64,000 nucleotides of DNA from Gordionus sp. m RMFG-2023 (Eukaryota; Nematomorpha; Gordioida; Chordodea; Parachordodidae): NCBI RefSeq assembly GCF_954871325.1, contig NC_088777.1, positions 26,575,366-26,639,365 of the forward strand, in the 5' to 3' direction. The stretch's first letter is position 1. Each line of letters opens with the position of its first letter. The notes beneath the pieces are model-generated. The model saw only the letters and a list, made by a program, of their open reading frames with translations. It was not told where the DNA came from and did no database searches. Positions 11,517 to 23,621 of this stretch are shown in pieces. Position numbers and translations under genes: made by a program.

Positions 11517-12281
11517 TTAGTAGGATGTGGTAGGGAAACTGTTGTAAGTTTGTCTGAATGGACAAGAGAGGTAATGTCCCCGGTTCCCACACTTGTAACA
11601 AGTGGGATTATTATTACGTTGTATATTTTGGTGTTGTGGGTATTGATTGTTATATCTTGTGGCTGTATGGTTAAGGCTATTATGGTTTTGGTTGAGAGAT
11701 TCCGCTATCTCCCAAGTTTGGGCTATTTTTAACTTTCCTTTAAACGTTAAATCATCAGACGTAATTACTCGGCCTTGAAAGATGATTGAATTCCGGCTCC
11801 GAATTGGGATGACAGGAATAGATCCCAGCTTGGGCTTAGGTTGCATTGAGTGGCTAACGTAATTAACGCATTTGTATATTCGGTAATGGTTTCCCCATCT
11901 TGTTGTACCCGATGGCGAAGTTTATTAATTGCTAGACCTTGGTTACTATTATTATTCCTTGATATTTTGCATTGATAGCTCCGTCATGGATTTTGGAGTA
12001 TAGGCCAATTTTATTTTTGTATATAAACAGTGACCACAAGAAGATAAGAATAATGCTAAAAGATTTTTATCCGTTTGGTTACGGTTGATGAGCATAAATT
12101 GTTCGAATTGGTCGGTGGCTTCCTCTTGATCGTAGAGGATCGAAAGCACTTTGGGCGCCAGTGTTGAATTTTGACCGACGGGTCCCACCGTCAGAGTAGG
12201 GAAAACACAGTACGTGATCGGGGGTCTGGGATGGTCGATATGGGGATCCAGGGGGCCGGGTTTGGGTATCGATTTTGTCAT
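11517..12281 (-). pseudogene. Gag-like region of nested LTR element
   Basis: Fossil gag part. A CCHC zinc knuckle CYKCGNRGHYLSC lies near the downstream end, preceded by a capsid-like helical stretch (DQFEQFMLINRNQTDKNLL). This region starts next to or within the 5-prime LTR. It is broken into more than one segment. Confidence 0.75.
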
Positions 12282-12517
12282 GGGATCGCGCGGACAACGT
12301 AGTGTAAATAAGGTAACTCAAATTTATTTTAAAAGTTAATCAAAAGCATACAACCGAATTAAGGTAAAACAAATTTATTTTAATAGTTACAAAAAAAGAA
12401 ATTAATAAAATCATTCATAAAAAAATCACAATCCCGAATTTCATTTTTCGTAGTCTTTATATAGATTAATTAAATAAAAAAAAAGAATGTTAATAATCCA
12501 GGCCCATCTTGAAAACT
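12162..12517 (-). repeat. LTR (5-prime LTR of nested element)
   Basis: Counterpart of 10143-10484. The adjoining CAGTGTTGAAT junction places a primer-binding site right after it on the minus strand. Confidence 0.85.
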
Positions 12518-13155
12518 GGCTAGAACCAGTTTTGAGGATGAAATCAAAACAAGCTTGGTATACGTGAACAAAAAAAAATATACATGATAATGAGAATCAC
12601 TTCTAATTCAACAAAGAAAACAAAAATATAAATGGTAATATAAAAACATATCACTAGAACAAAGACATAATAACTATTATAAACTAGTTAAAACACAACA
12701 CTTTTAATCTTAAATTTAATTTCATAGTATATTTTTGGACCTATAGTATTCATGAGAATTTTCCGGTTCACAACTTTTATATTTTGTTATCCATATGTAA
12801 CACCAACATTTATCTCTTGGCCTAGCTTGTAACATCCTTCACCTTCTTTGCATTTAAAGATTGAAGATCTTTATAAATAAAATAAACTGACTTTTCTGTA
12901 AAAAGTTTAAGCAAAATTTAGCATAAAGTCTCGCGACAAAAAACACCTAAACATAAAAAGAAAATAGAACTAACTAAATGATACCGGATGTTGTTTATAA
13001 AATGCACATTAATTATTCTTTTTTAAAAAAAGAACTAAATTAAATAAGAAAATATAATATAATTATAAAATTGCTAATTTATATTTATATAAAAACAATT
13101 TAAAAAATTAGAATTCACGGGTCACGCCTAATTTCACGGCCCGCCCCCACCTCTA
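12518..13155 (-). other. Upstream remainder of hAT M
   Basis: AT-rich DNA between the nested element and the hAT end. It ends in the subterminal CACGGGTCACGCC and CACGGCCCGCCCCC motifs that mirror those at 8600-8740. No readable exon is seen. Confidence 0.6.
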
Positions 13156-13163
13156 GTAATAAG

Positions 13164-13487
13164 CTAGTAAATATATTTTTTTTATTTCTGAAAATTATTA
13201 TAAAAAAAATATTATATAATCAAATTTTGATTGATTATAAATATTTGCTTTTTAGCAATGCAGTATTTAGTCATATCGACCCTTTTATTTTATAATTTTT
13301 TATTGTTTTGCATCTCTTATTTGTTGATTATCAAATGTTGCGTCCGAACACTCCAGAAAAGGTAGCAGGCAAAAAGGAAAAAAACTACATCAACATAACT
13401 TATAAAATCCGTTTATCCTTAATGCAATCAAGAAAAATTAATTATATAAACCTTCTTATCCAATTTTTAATAATTTACTAATCATAT
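13164..13487. other. Unannotated flank
   Basis: AT-rich sequence between hAT M and N1, with nothing recognised. Confidence 0.4.
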
Positions 13488-13491
13488 ATAT

Positions 13492-15943
13492 GGTGAATTC
13501 CATATCAAATCAACCAAGGTTTCAACTCGACCTCTTTCAATTTTTTTTAAATTTTGCATACTGGTAGTATATACTATAACTAAGAAAAAAATGAAATTTT
13601 ACCTCCCAAAAAGGCTTACCCGCTAAGATATGGGCGTTTAAAGCGCGGAAAAATGGTACATTTTTGACAAAAAGTGCTTCATTTATTTTCAAATATCTCG
13701 AGAAATAATTAAGTTAGAAAAATAATTTAAATTTTATTATGTAGCTTAATAATAGTTCTTTAATATGACATAAAAATAAATATGATATAAATTTGATGAA
13801 TGTCCAAAACCGGATGTATAAAACCGGAAATGGCCATAGAAAAAAAAGGTATTTTTTTTTTCGAATTTTTTTTTCTGTAGATAGATATAACACTACTTTA
13901 TATTTGTGCCAAATCCTAGCCTGGGATGAAAAAGGGTCTAGGAGTTATGACTCTTTATATGGCTTAAATTGATCAAAAATATCTTCATTTAATGAATACT
14001 TATGAAATAATGTTTTTTAAAAATTATGTCTAAATGATAGGCCCTAACTTTTTTTTATTTTTAATTGTTAACATATTGTGAGTGAATAGATTTGCATTCT
14101 TAAGACCCAAAAACTGTGTTTTAGTAGGTGGTCCAGGTACACATACCATGTGTATCTGCACACTACACCAAAATTTGAAGCTTATTTTAATAGGGGGAAA
14201 ATTAAAACAGCTTACAAACAATAATGATCATTATAATTATCCTCCAATAAACGATTATAAACATTGTATTGCACAAAGTCTTTGCAATCCTGTGTTACTT
14301 CAATAAATGTAAATTTTGTCCTGGATCATCCCAAATAAAAGAAAGACTTATTATATTATTTGATACGAATTCAATAGATTATATATCATTTAAACAATGG
14401 TTGGTTGTTGATAGAACTACGCTTGAAACGCTGACAAAATCAGCTGATGAATTCCTAGATTATTTAATTGAGAAATTAGATAATTTGATTCCACATTCAT
14501 TTATAGCATCACGACAATCATTATTTCAAAACAATTTAAAATCTAATTTAAATGTTGGCGAATACTTAGTTATTGCCGACTTTTCGGAAAATTATGCATT
14601 TATAGTGCAAGACCATGCACAGGGATTTCATTGGACAAATAATCAGTCCACTATTCACCCTTTTATCATTTATTATCGTCAGGACAACACTATAAAACAT
14701 ATAAGTTTAGTGGTGATATCAGATTGCTTAAAGCACAATGCCTGTGCCTTTTATTTATTTCAAACTAAAATGATCTTATTTTTAAAAGAAAGATTTGATA
14801 CATTGACCAAAATTTATTATTTTTCTGATGGGGCCGTAACCCAATATAAAAATAAAAAAAATTCATAAATCTCTATAATCATGAATGTGATTTTGGTATA
14901 AAGGCCGAGTGGCATTTTTTTGCTACAGCTCATGGAATAAGTCCGTGCGACAGTTTAGAAGGTATTACAAAACGGCTAGCAGCTCGAGCTAGTTTGCAAC
15001 GGCCATATCAAAACCATATTTTGACACCAATGGATTTATTCGACTTTGCAACAAATAATATACATGGAGTAAATTACATTTTTATAAGCAATAATGAATA
15101 CAATAATATGGAAAATCATCTAGAAAGCAGATTTTTGAGAGCAAAAAGAATTCCGGGAACACAAAAATACCATGCTTATATTCCCCTTGATGAAAATAAA
15201 ATTAAAGTCAAAATTTATACCAATTCTTTAGATAATTTAATATATGATATACTGTAAACATAATTATGAATTATTATATTATATGTAATTATGCATTTCA
15301 GAAAAATAAAGTTATAAATTGGTTTAGAATTATTTTGTCAAGTAATTTTCAGTCACAATATGTTAACAATTAAAAATAAAAAAAAGTTAGGGCCTATCAT
15401 TTAGACATAATCTTTAAAAAAACATTATTTCATAAGTATTCATTAAATGAAGATATTTTTGATCAATTTAAGCCATATAACGAGTCATAACTCCTAGACC
15501 CTTTTTCATCCCAGGCTAGGATTTGGCACAAATATAAAGCAGTGTTATATCTATCTACAGAAAAAAAATTTCGAAAAAAAAAATACCTTTTTTTTCTATG
15601 GCCATTTCCGGTTTTATACATCCGGTTTTGGACATTCATCAAATTTATATCATATTTATTTTTATGTCATATTAAAGAACTATTATTAAGCTACATAATA
15701 AAATTTAAATTATTTTTCTAACTTAATTGTTTCTCGAGATATTTGAAAATAAATGAGGCACATTTTGTCAAAAATGTACTATTTTTCCGCGCTTAACGCC
15801 CATATCTTAGCGAGTAAACCTTGTTGGGAGGTAAAATTTAATTTTTTTCTTAGTTATAGTATATACTACCATTATGCAAAATTTAAGAAAAATTGAAGGG
15901 GGTCGGATCGACTTTTTTTGGTTGATTTGATATGGAATTCACC
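13492..15943 (+). mobile_element. N1: long-TIR DNA transposon with transposase
   Basis: It begins GGTGAATTCCATATCAAATC and ends with the complement. The terminal inverted repeats are about 590 bp (13492-14083 and 15351-15943). ATAT flanks both sides and may be a 4-bp target duplication. A plus-strand transposase fills the space between the TIRs. A second, more decayed copy (N2) lies at 45693-48012 in the opposite gene orientation, proving that this is a repeated element. The superfamily is not certain: the target length and long TIRs do not match hAT or Harbinger. Confidence 0.85.
14082..15257 (+). pseudogene. N1 transposase, DDE-like, little-described family
   Basis: Three open segments follow each other: FAFLRPKNCVLVGGPGTHTM with CICTLHQN; then CKFCPGSSQ, IDYISFKQWLVVDRTTLETL, NVGEYLVIADFSENYAFIVQ, FHWTNNQSTIHPF, VVISDCLKHNA and IYYFSDGAVTQYKNKKN; then AEWHFFATAHGISPCDSLEG, ITKRLAARASLQRPY and a C-terminal tail ending at 15257. 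Conserved acids in ADFSENY, ISDC and FSDGA suggest a DDE-type nuclease (inference). Similar proteins recur as uncharacterised proteins in arthropod and cnidarian genomes (recollection). Two frameshifts, near 14295 and in the A-run near 14858, interrupt an otherwise well-kept frame. The N-terminal domain that usually precedes LRPKxC appears absent, replaced by the long TIR. Confidence 0.82.
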
Positions 15944-15947
15944 ATAT

Positions 15948-16859
15948 CATTGATGGAAAACGTACAATATTTTTTAATTTATTTGAAAATAAAATTATTT
16001 GACTTGCAAATAATTGTTAAAATAACATATTTATTATTCATATCAATTTTTACAAGTTAAATAATTTTATTTACAAATGAATTAAAAAATATAGAAATGT
16101 TTTGAATTAAATCTGCACAACAGTAATTGTTTATTCACTCATACTTTTAACAGCGAAATTAAACATTATACGTAATTATCTCACCAAAAATTGCCTAATT
16201 TTATGATTACAAAAATAAAATAATAGAATTTTGGGGATAACATAATTATTGAACAGGGAACGGAGTAATTTGATATTTCACACATCATAATTAAAAAGAA
16301 ATAATGATATAATTTTTTATTTATTTATTCATATATTTTTTGCCAAGCAAATTTCTCAATTTCACCTAACAATCGTTAACGGTTGTATATTTATTCAAAT
16401 AACCCAGAACATTGTACACATATATCTATATCCCTTTAAGGCTAACGAATAGTAGTGTTATAACTTAGTAATTTTAAATTAAATTTGAAATAACAAGAAA
16501 TTGAAATTGGATAAAATATATGAAATCGTACAGTGTGTTTATTATCAATCTTTTTCTCCATTTATATCTATAAATGTTATATAACGAAAAAACATTCAAA
16601 TATATTAAAATTCAAATAATATAAATTATAACGTGAAACGAGTGTATTCAAATAATAAAATTACACGTTAACATAATATTATCATACGAAACATAATATT
16701 CAAATATATGTTATCAAAAATATTTGTTTAAAATAATATTCAAATAATATTTTTAGATCATGAATACACTATTTCAAATTTACTTTTTTTCTAATATAAC
16801 ACAAATTTCAGCCATATATACCATATATTAGTTTTTATAATGAAAACATTCATTATTTT
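15948..16859. other. AT-rich stretch, nothing recognised
   Basis: Very AT-rich with short repeated words (CAAATAATATAA, CAAATATATT near 16600-16750). No coding, RNA or element end is supported. Confidence 0.5.
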
Positions 16860-17040
16860 TCCAGGCTCTTATTGTGGTCGTATTGACGGATACCATTGGT
16901 TCCATCTAAGAACACTATGCGATTCAATTTAGTGCCCATGTTTATTTTAGTATTGTCCCATTTTTTACTCTTATCATCGAAAAAATTGGCATATATTATT
17001 TGTCCTACTGTTTTTTTTCTCTTTTTCACCTGGTAGTATA
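16860..17040 (-). pseudogene. Ty3/gypsy integrase C-terminal scrap
   Basis: Fossil fragment. The minus strand reads VGQIIYANFFDDKSKKWDNT and NMGTKLNRIVFLDGTNGIRQ followed by YDH. It aligns closely with the C-terminal end of the integrase in the gypsy element at 51718-54914 (VGRIIWTRLFDNKGKKWEKG, then RHNDHV). It is an isolated remnant of a related but different element. No LTR is seen nearby. Confidence 0.75.
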
Positions 17041-17284
17041 ATATTTTCTGGTTTTAATTATATTTCTATTTTATTTCCATTTCCATAAAAATTTTATATC
17101 ATAATTTCTGTATATGAAAGAAAACATTTTTAAATTTCATAAAAAAAAATATATTTTGATCCATATTATATTGTGAATTTTTTTCCATCATAAAAAAAAT
17201 AAAAAAATTAAATACAAATACTAACCATATTAAATTAAAAATATATTTAACTAAAAAAATATTAAAAATGGTATATATCAGGCC

Positions 17285-18080
17285 AGAGAAGAGTGAATGC
17301 CTCAAAATTAGACCGGCAGATTTCTTTCATTGGGGTCCCCAAAGATCAATCTCATTTTTCCCCTAAGGTTTCAAACATGTCCAAGGTATTGGTAACGATT
17401 GGCATGAACACTGTGTTGGTGAGGCTAGCATATATGTTTTTTTAAGAATTTCTGCCTTTTCGTTTGTAGAAAATGAGAGGTTGAACTTTGCTGCAAAATT
17501 TACACAAATTCCAAGTCACCGAGAGACCGTTAGGGAAATGAGGCATCGGGGCTAATGGTGTTTCATTTGAAAGGCACACTGTTAGAGGATGGATGGGATA
17601 TTAACTTTTTGAATGAAAATGGAGGATACTGCACTATTACTGCCAAGCCAAGAGAAGGGCTATGGATATACTTAGCTGTTTGCTGGTCAAAATGAAACCA
17701 AGTGGATTTGAGGATAGCTTCCAACCATTCATAGTCTTAGTTTTCATTTAATATTATGTTATTGGGATCTTTTTATCAAAGAGCCGTTCGAAATGAGGTA
17801 TTCAACGGAAAAGGCAGCAAAGTAGCATTCCAATCTTTTTGAATGCTGGAGGCAGGACGCCAGAGGGTGAACAAGTTGTTGCCATCCCAAAAGGTAAGGG
17901 CCTGTGATAGGTCAGCATCTATAGGCGAGGATACATTATTGATGATAGTTTAAGCAGCTAGACTAGATAAGATAAAGGCTGTAAGAGAAAGTTGTTGGGG
18001 ATCGGATACCAATACCACCTAACTTGCTGGGGAGGGTGGCCTGAAGCCAGGGTGAATCATAAAATTTTATGTTCAATATA
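17285..18080 (-). pseudogene. Degraded LINE-type ORF, downstream of RT
   Basis: This stretch is clearly less AT-rich than its surroundings, as decayed coding DNA would be. Minus-strand pieces include PWLQATLPSKLGGIGIRSPT near the high-coordinate end and KKSAGLILRHSLF near the low end. They resemble the post-reverse-transcriptase region of non-LTR retrotransposon proteins (QATLPxxxGGLGLRS, CRRSAGRxxRH). Many stops and frameshifts are present. Assignment to a clade is not possible by eye. Confidence 0.5.
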
Positions 18081-18158
18081 TTTTCGAGGAGGCCCTTGAT
18101 TTGAATTTCATGAGAAACTAGGAAATCACTGCATGAAAATCGGTGAGGATCTCAGGGC

Positions 18159-18300
18159 TAGTGTTGTTAATTGGTTGGTTGTGTAAAACCCAGATCCGGG
18201 GTTTGGGTCTAAAAATCGACCAAACCAGCTCTGAGCACGAACCCCAAGCACAGACCTGGGGTTTAGAACCGGAGTCAGATGAATAACGTTATTCCAAATA
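18159..18300 (+). mobile_element. Solo T1-type terminus
   Basis: It begins TAGTGTTGTTAA, identical to the T1 ends, followed by GC-richer DNA with GGGTCTAAAAATCGACC resembling the T1 minisatellite. No matching right end was found, so it is a truncated or very diverged relative. Confidence 0.45.
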
Positions 18301-20117
18301 AAAAATATTTACCAAAAATATAGAACTTATTATAGTAAAATCCTGCAAGCAACTCAGCTTAGGGTTTAAAAATTTTCAATCGGAACCACTGATTAAAAGG
18401 AATTCTTATGTTGGTTAGCTGAGCAATTATTTCCAGCTATACCATCTTAGTTCAGAATTAGATACGAACTTTCTGGCAGGATTTTAATTTCATTAACTAG
18501 AGGACGAATATTTCATAATTTTTATTTTCGTTTTTTTAAAAAAAATTAAGAATCTGTAGCTAATTTTTTGAATAAGATCTCATGTGACAAAAAAATTAAA
18601 TTATGTATTTGTACATGATTGTAAAATCTAAAATATAAATGTGATATTAACTCAATAATTTTTTAACTCAGTTTCTGTATCGAGATACATTCGTAAATAT
18701 ATCAGCATCTAACAAATTATAAATTTACAACATAATTTATTTTTATTATTTAAACATGCATGACGTTTAATTTTTATTTTTTGTCCATATTTAATTTCAA
18801 TAAGTTATTAAATTAAAATAAAATCTTACTTTGTTTACCCCCTTTTATTGTATATTTAAAAATAATAACTATAATCGTTTCACTTCATTGTAATCAGAAA
18901 TTATGTGGGGGAGAAATATGTTTATAAGAAATAATAAAGATACATATTGTTAAAAGAAAAGTAAAATAAGTATATTTTTTATTTATTAATTTTTAATTAA
19001 TTCTTACAAATTTTAAAAAATCACATAATGATATTTTCATCGAAATTCAATTTAAAAAAAAATAAATATTGATTGACGTTCTTTTAAAAAACATTCTTCG
19101 CAGTCTTTTATTGAACAACTGCGACACGCCCACCCCTCATAAGCCCAGTGTCAATCTATTTCATATTCATCCATTATCTTAGTTTGAGGCATTGGTCATT
19201 TCTTTTGTCATTTATCGAATCATACCTTTGAATTGTATACACTTTTGACTTGTTTTATGGTTCATTGTACTTATGAATTGAAATTTAACATATGAAATGT
19301 GTGTTATAATACAATTTATATAATTTTAGAAAATTGCAGATAACGACTGTACATTTATGATTGTTTTATTCAGAAAAACAAAACAACCATAAAGAATATA
19401 TAATATGATAAGCGTTTCTTCTTTTATTTTAATTGAAGAGGTCAATACAATAAAAATTTGTTAACAATACAAATATACATAATAAGCAAAATAATATAAA
19501 TAAAGGGAAAAAAAATTGCCTTCAATTCATAAAATAGAAATCTTAGTCAAATCCCTTATCATCAATGATAAAACACTGTCATGTGCTTCAACATATTTCG
19601 TTTTCTCTTTTTAATTTACAATTATAAAAATATAGACCATAAAAATAAAATATACAAACATGAAGAGGGGTAAAAAATATATAAATTTATAATTATATAT
19701 AATATAAAAATAAACATGGAATCTTCTAACAACAAAATATCATTTCCATTTGTTTTTTTTTTAAAAAAAAACGAAGCTCTCTATCTCTTTAATTAACATA
19801 TGTTGTATAATATTATATATATTCACATTGTTGATTTTAACCATATTAAAAAAATGAACTTGTTAAAATTAGGACATATTTAATGAATAAGCACTATCCT
19901 TTTACAATATAAATCATGCCTAAAATTTTGTTCATTGTCCACTCAATATTTTCACTGAAAAGTTATTTTTTTTGATCAATTTTGTCAATAATTAAATAAA
20001 TCCACTAATTTTTTTATCTTTTTAGCTTTCACCTTTTCTGGTGGTAAGCTCCTTCAATATATCTCCACTTTATTACTCATGCTATCTATTTTTATCTAAT
20101 TATTTCTTATCAATTCC
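18301..20117. other. AT-rich stretch, nothing recognised
   Basis: No coding frame, RNA gene, clear repeat or element end is supported. Confidence 0.5.
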
Positions 20118-20285
20118 ATTTGGATCCACCAGAGTATCGCTAACAAGGCCAAAGTATCTTGATCCAACACCGAAGTATCAATATCGACAGATATCCCACC
20201 GGTGTATTCTTATCGATTTCATTTCTCCTACCGGAGTATCAATTCCGATGGATCTCGCACCGGAGTATCGTTATCAAGCCCATTG
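20118..20285 (+). repeat. Degenerate ACCGGAGTATC minisatellite
   Basis: Five to six occurrences of a CACCGGAGTATC-like word spaced about 25-45 bp apart, alternating with ATCGA or ATGGATC words. GC content is above the surroundings. A 92-codon frame crosses it, but its sequence follows the repeat and has no recognisable domain. Confidence 0.55.
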
Positions 20286-20320
20286 TAGCTTGGTAGCATT
20301 GAGCTTGAACGGCTCCTAAG

Positions 20321-21943
20321 CAGGGTTGCAAGGTCAAAATTTTCAAATTGCGGGAGAAATTTGGTATTTTGCGGGAGAAATATGAAAATAACGGTATAAA
20401 TAAAAAATTTGCTAAAAAGACCCGCAAAATCCCGGCTGGGCTGGGATTTTGAATTGACTCAATTATCCGCTATTATTTTTTATAATTAGTTTATATTAAT
20501 ACAAATCCGGTAACTATTTTTCAAAATAAAATAACATCTTGATTTATTAAAATATATTAATTTATAAAAAATAACCAACGATCCTTTTTAAATATAAAAG
20601 AATGTAAACAGATAAAATTTTATTAAAAAACAAACTTGTTTAATTTTACAATGTAAAAAATATATTTTATGTGAATGTCCCGCAAAACATCAGCAATTAG
20701 AAATCTACCTTGTGCGTGTATAGCATTATAGGGATAGGCGCTTAATTATCATGTATCACGTTTAAATACATAATAAGATAATATTATACTCATTTCAATG
20801 ATAATTATTTTATTTATTATTGTTCAATCACATTATAATAATCAGTGCAGGAGAGTGTATCTACATCCATTGCAAAACAAAAATATTCTCCAAAAATAAG
20901 TAATAATACAGATGCAACTACGGTTGCAGCAATTGTAATCACTTATCTTGTAGTACAACATTCACATAGCTACTTATCATTATAATGTAGGTAGAATCTT
21001 TTCCCATAATATTAATTTTACTTGTAGAACAAAAATGAGCAAGGATATCATAAATGTTTAAGAATCTGAATTCAGGAGGTCAATTCTTGACGATTTGAAA
21101 GATGGGCATACATATGCAATATTCTAACAGATGCATCTAATAAGGGAAATATTAAAATATTTCTTTTGGTCCTTCGCTATTTCAACAAAATTAAGGATGT
21201 TTCAAGAAAACTATTAAATCTTTTCCCCTCAAATAGTGAAAAATCCAAAGATATAGGTAACCATATAATGGTAAATATAGCAGATTCGGGATTATCAATA
21301 AATTACATGTCAACTTTCTGATCTGATAATGCCTCAGTGAATTTGGAAAAAAACCAGAGTGTATTTACAGAATTGAGTCAGCACAATGTTGGTTGCGATA
21401 TGTTCCTAATACCCGCCATCTATAGAATTTCATAATTTTATAAACCTTTAAATATTTCTTAAATAAAGATTATAAAAGCTGTCCTAACATTTTGAAAAAT
21501 TTTTTCAGTAATGAAAGGCAGAGGTATATTTAGAAATGATTTCACATGTAGGAAATCTACTACATACTGTTAATGTGCAGTTGCAATCAGAAGAATCTTA
21601 ACAAAGATTCACAAAATTATGCTGCAGATGTGTTAATCTTTACAGTTAAAAATTGACAATAAATTTTATGGCGCCATTGCTAAAACTATATTAAAATGTT
21701 CAAATATTTTAAAAATACCGATAGACATTGATGTCTTGTTTGAGGATATTGTAATGCTATCTATTTTTTATTTACAATGTAAAAAATATATTTATTTTAT
21801 GCGAATGTATAAATAAAAAAATATGGAAAATTAATTATAAGGTTAATTATATTTTATTTGAGATTTAAATAATGGAACTAAACGTTTACCGTCGTTATTG
21901 AGATATTTATAAAATTCCTGGCATTACATATATAAATTTGTTT
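20321..21943 (+). mobile_element. hAT Z, copy A (truncated)
   Basis: It starts with the hAT-like end CAGGGTTGCAAGGTCAAAAT and runs parallel to 32393-34063. Divergence is a few percent with several small indels, greater near the start. Decayed plus-strand transposase motifs include the GCAACTACGGTTGC region (ATTV, N-terminal) near 20918 and the GTTGCGATATGTTCCTAATA region (RWLSL counterpart) near 21392. The copy ends abruptly at the junction with the right palindrome arm. Confidence 0.85.
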
Positions 21944-21971
21944 GGTGGGACCCATCGGTCAAAATTCAACA
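21944..21971 (+). repeat. 28-bp LTR stub at palindrome junction
   Basis: GGTGGGACCCATCGGTCAAA and eight more bases match the outer 28 bp of the LTR at 10143-10170. This shows that the duplicated segment already carried the LTR insertion. Confidence 0.85.
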
Positions 21972-23535
21972 AAAAGCATGATCAATAATAATTACTTGTC
22001 CATAATCACTGATATTTGGACGGATGACTATAAAAATCTAAATTTTTTAACCATTATAGGACATATTATCATTAAGGATTTTAAATTAAAAACATTTGTT
22101 TTGGCCACAAGGGCAATGGATGAAAAAAACGTCAAAATTAAAAGTGTAATCAATTCAATTTTAGGAGAATATACAGAAGTAGAAAATACTTAAATAAATG
22201 TGTTGTGAGTGATAACAGAGCAAATCTTATAAGTGCATTCAAAGATGACGAAACGCTTGCATATATTTTTGACAATTGTTTAACTGAAATAGCCATAAAT
22301 ATAAATGGTGTAAAAAAATAGTACAATATTTCAAACAATCTACAGATAATAGCAAACTAAGCCTAAACAAGTTGTAATAGCGAGAATAACTAGATGGAAC
22401 TCTGTATATATCATGATACAGAGTTTCTTAAAATCATATTCTGAAATACAGGTGTACTTGTTTAGCAAGCAAGAATTAAATAGATTAGCCACAATTGATA
22501 TCAGCATCATACTCGAGTTAGATAAATTTTTATCAATATTTAAAGAATGCTCGGATAATCTGAGATCAGATTCTCCTATCACAATAAATGAATTTTTTTT
22601 ATGAAAACAAAAATTAATAAAATTTTGTTAACCTTCTGAACGTGATACAATAATAATCAAAACCTTAAAATACAGAACAAGATTTATTTTAAAAGATTAT
22701 TATGCAGCCACTACATAAGGTAGGCTTAATTCTAGATCCGAATTTCAAAAGACTTAAGTTTTTAATAAAAGAAGAAAATGATATATATAAAACAATCTTA
22801 AAAATGCTAAATGATATAAAATTAGATGATATGCATAAGTCAATGCCAACTATCATTTATAACTTTCCTAACTTATCCTAAACTCAAAAAACCGTATATT
22901 CTAAATGATCAATAACAACTATATTCTTCCTACACTCATAAAAGACCGTATATTCTAAATAAAAAATTTAGAGAATTTTTAGATGATTCTGATGAAGCAT
23001 CAACATTACCGATGAAAGCTGTGAGGATGAACTTAAAAGATTCATATAAGATAAATAACAAGACAATATTTTGAAGTTTTGGAAGCAGGAATATTCATTT
23101 CCTTTTTTGAGAAAACTATCGAGAAAATTTTGTCAGCTTCAAGTTCTGCTTCTAGTGAAAGGTTATTTTCTGTAGCCAATCTCATATTAGAGGAAAGGCG
23201 TACACAATTGAAATAAAAAAAAATGGACATTCTTCTTTTTCTTAATAAACTTCTATTTATAGATTGTGTTTATTTTTGTTATTAATATGGATTATGAAAT
23301 AAGAGAAATAAATAGAATGAATTCAAAAGTGTGAAATTATAGCAATAGTTTTGAAAAATTTAAAAACACCGTGAATTTTCAGGCGTGACGGGCGTGAATC
23401 AAAATATTGCTTGTCGTGAGCGGGCGGGTCGGGTCGAAAATTTTTTAGTGGTAAGCGTGAATGGGCGTGAATTTTTTTTATTGCCACCGTGAGCGGGCGC
23501 AGGTGAATAAAAAATTAGGCCCACGCCCACCTCTA
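21972..23535 (+). mobile_element. hAT M, right-arm copy (truncated)
   Basis: Inverted copy of 8577-10142. It ends in the hAT terminus CCCACGCCCACCTCTA at 23535, followed by CTTATTAC, the complement of the GTAATAAG duplication. The other hAT end is missing here because the arm stops inside the LTR. Transposase remains (21972-23216, plus strand) match the left copy, including SIITDIWTDDYKN and SASSERLFSVANLILEERR. Confidence 0.9.
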
Positions 23536-23621
23536 CTTATTACAACTCAAATTTTATTTTTCAATTTTAAATAACATATATATATCCATAAGAGGGCGTT
23601 AGATGCACAAATATTTGGTTC

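Larger units (their letters stand above)
10143..12517 (-). mobile_element. Broken Ty3/gypsy-like LTR retrotransposon
   Basis: Fossil on the minus strand with direct LTRs at 10143-10484 and 12162-12517. The LTRs differ by roughly a dozen substitutions plus one small length change, so it is older than the element at 50016. The outer LTR edge begins TGTTGAAT. On the minus strand the 5-prime LTR is followed by TGGCGCCCAAAGTGC, a primer-binding site like those for lysine tRNA. Parts recognised in order are a gag-like region, protease and the first half of reverse transcriptase. No RNase H or integrase is recognised. The element is broken, has several breaks and is far shorter than an intact one. 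No target duplication was seen. Confidence 0.85.
8577..13155 (-). mobile_element. hAT M with nested LTR retrotransposon
   Basis: The termini are TAGAGGTGGGCGTGGGCC and its imperfect complement ending GCCCCCACCTCTA. The 8-bp direct duplication GTAATAAG flanks both ends exactly (8569-8576 and 13156-13163), diagnostic of hAT transposition. Remains of a minus-strand transposase occupy 8896-10142. A broken LTR retrotransposon (10143-12517) splits the element. The rest (12518-13155) is the upstream part, with no clear coding. Removing the insert leaves about 2.2 kb, so this was already an internally deleted hAT. Confidence 0.9.
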
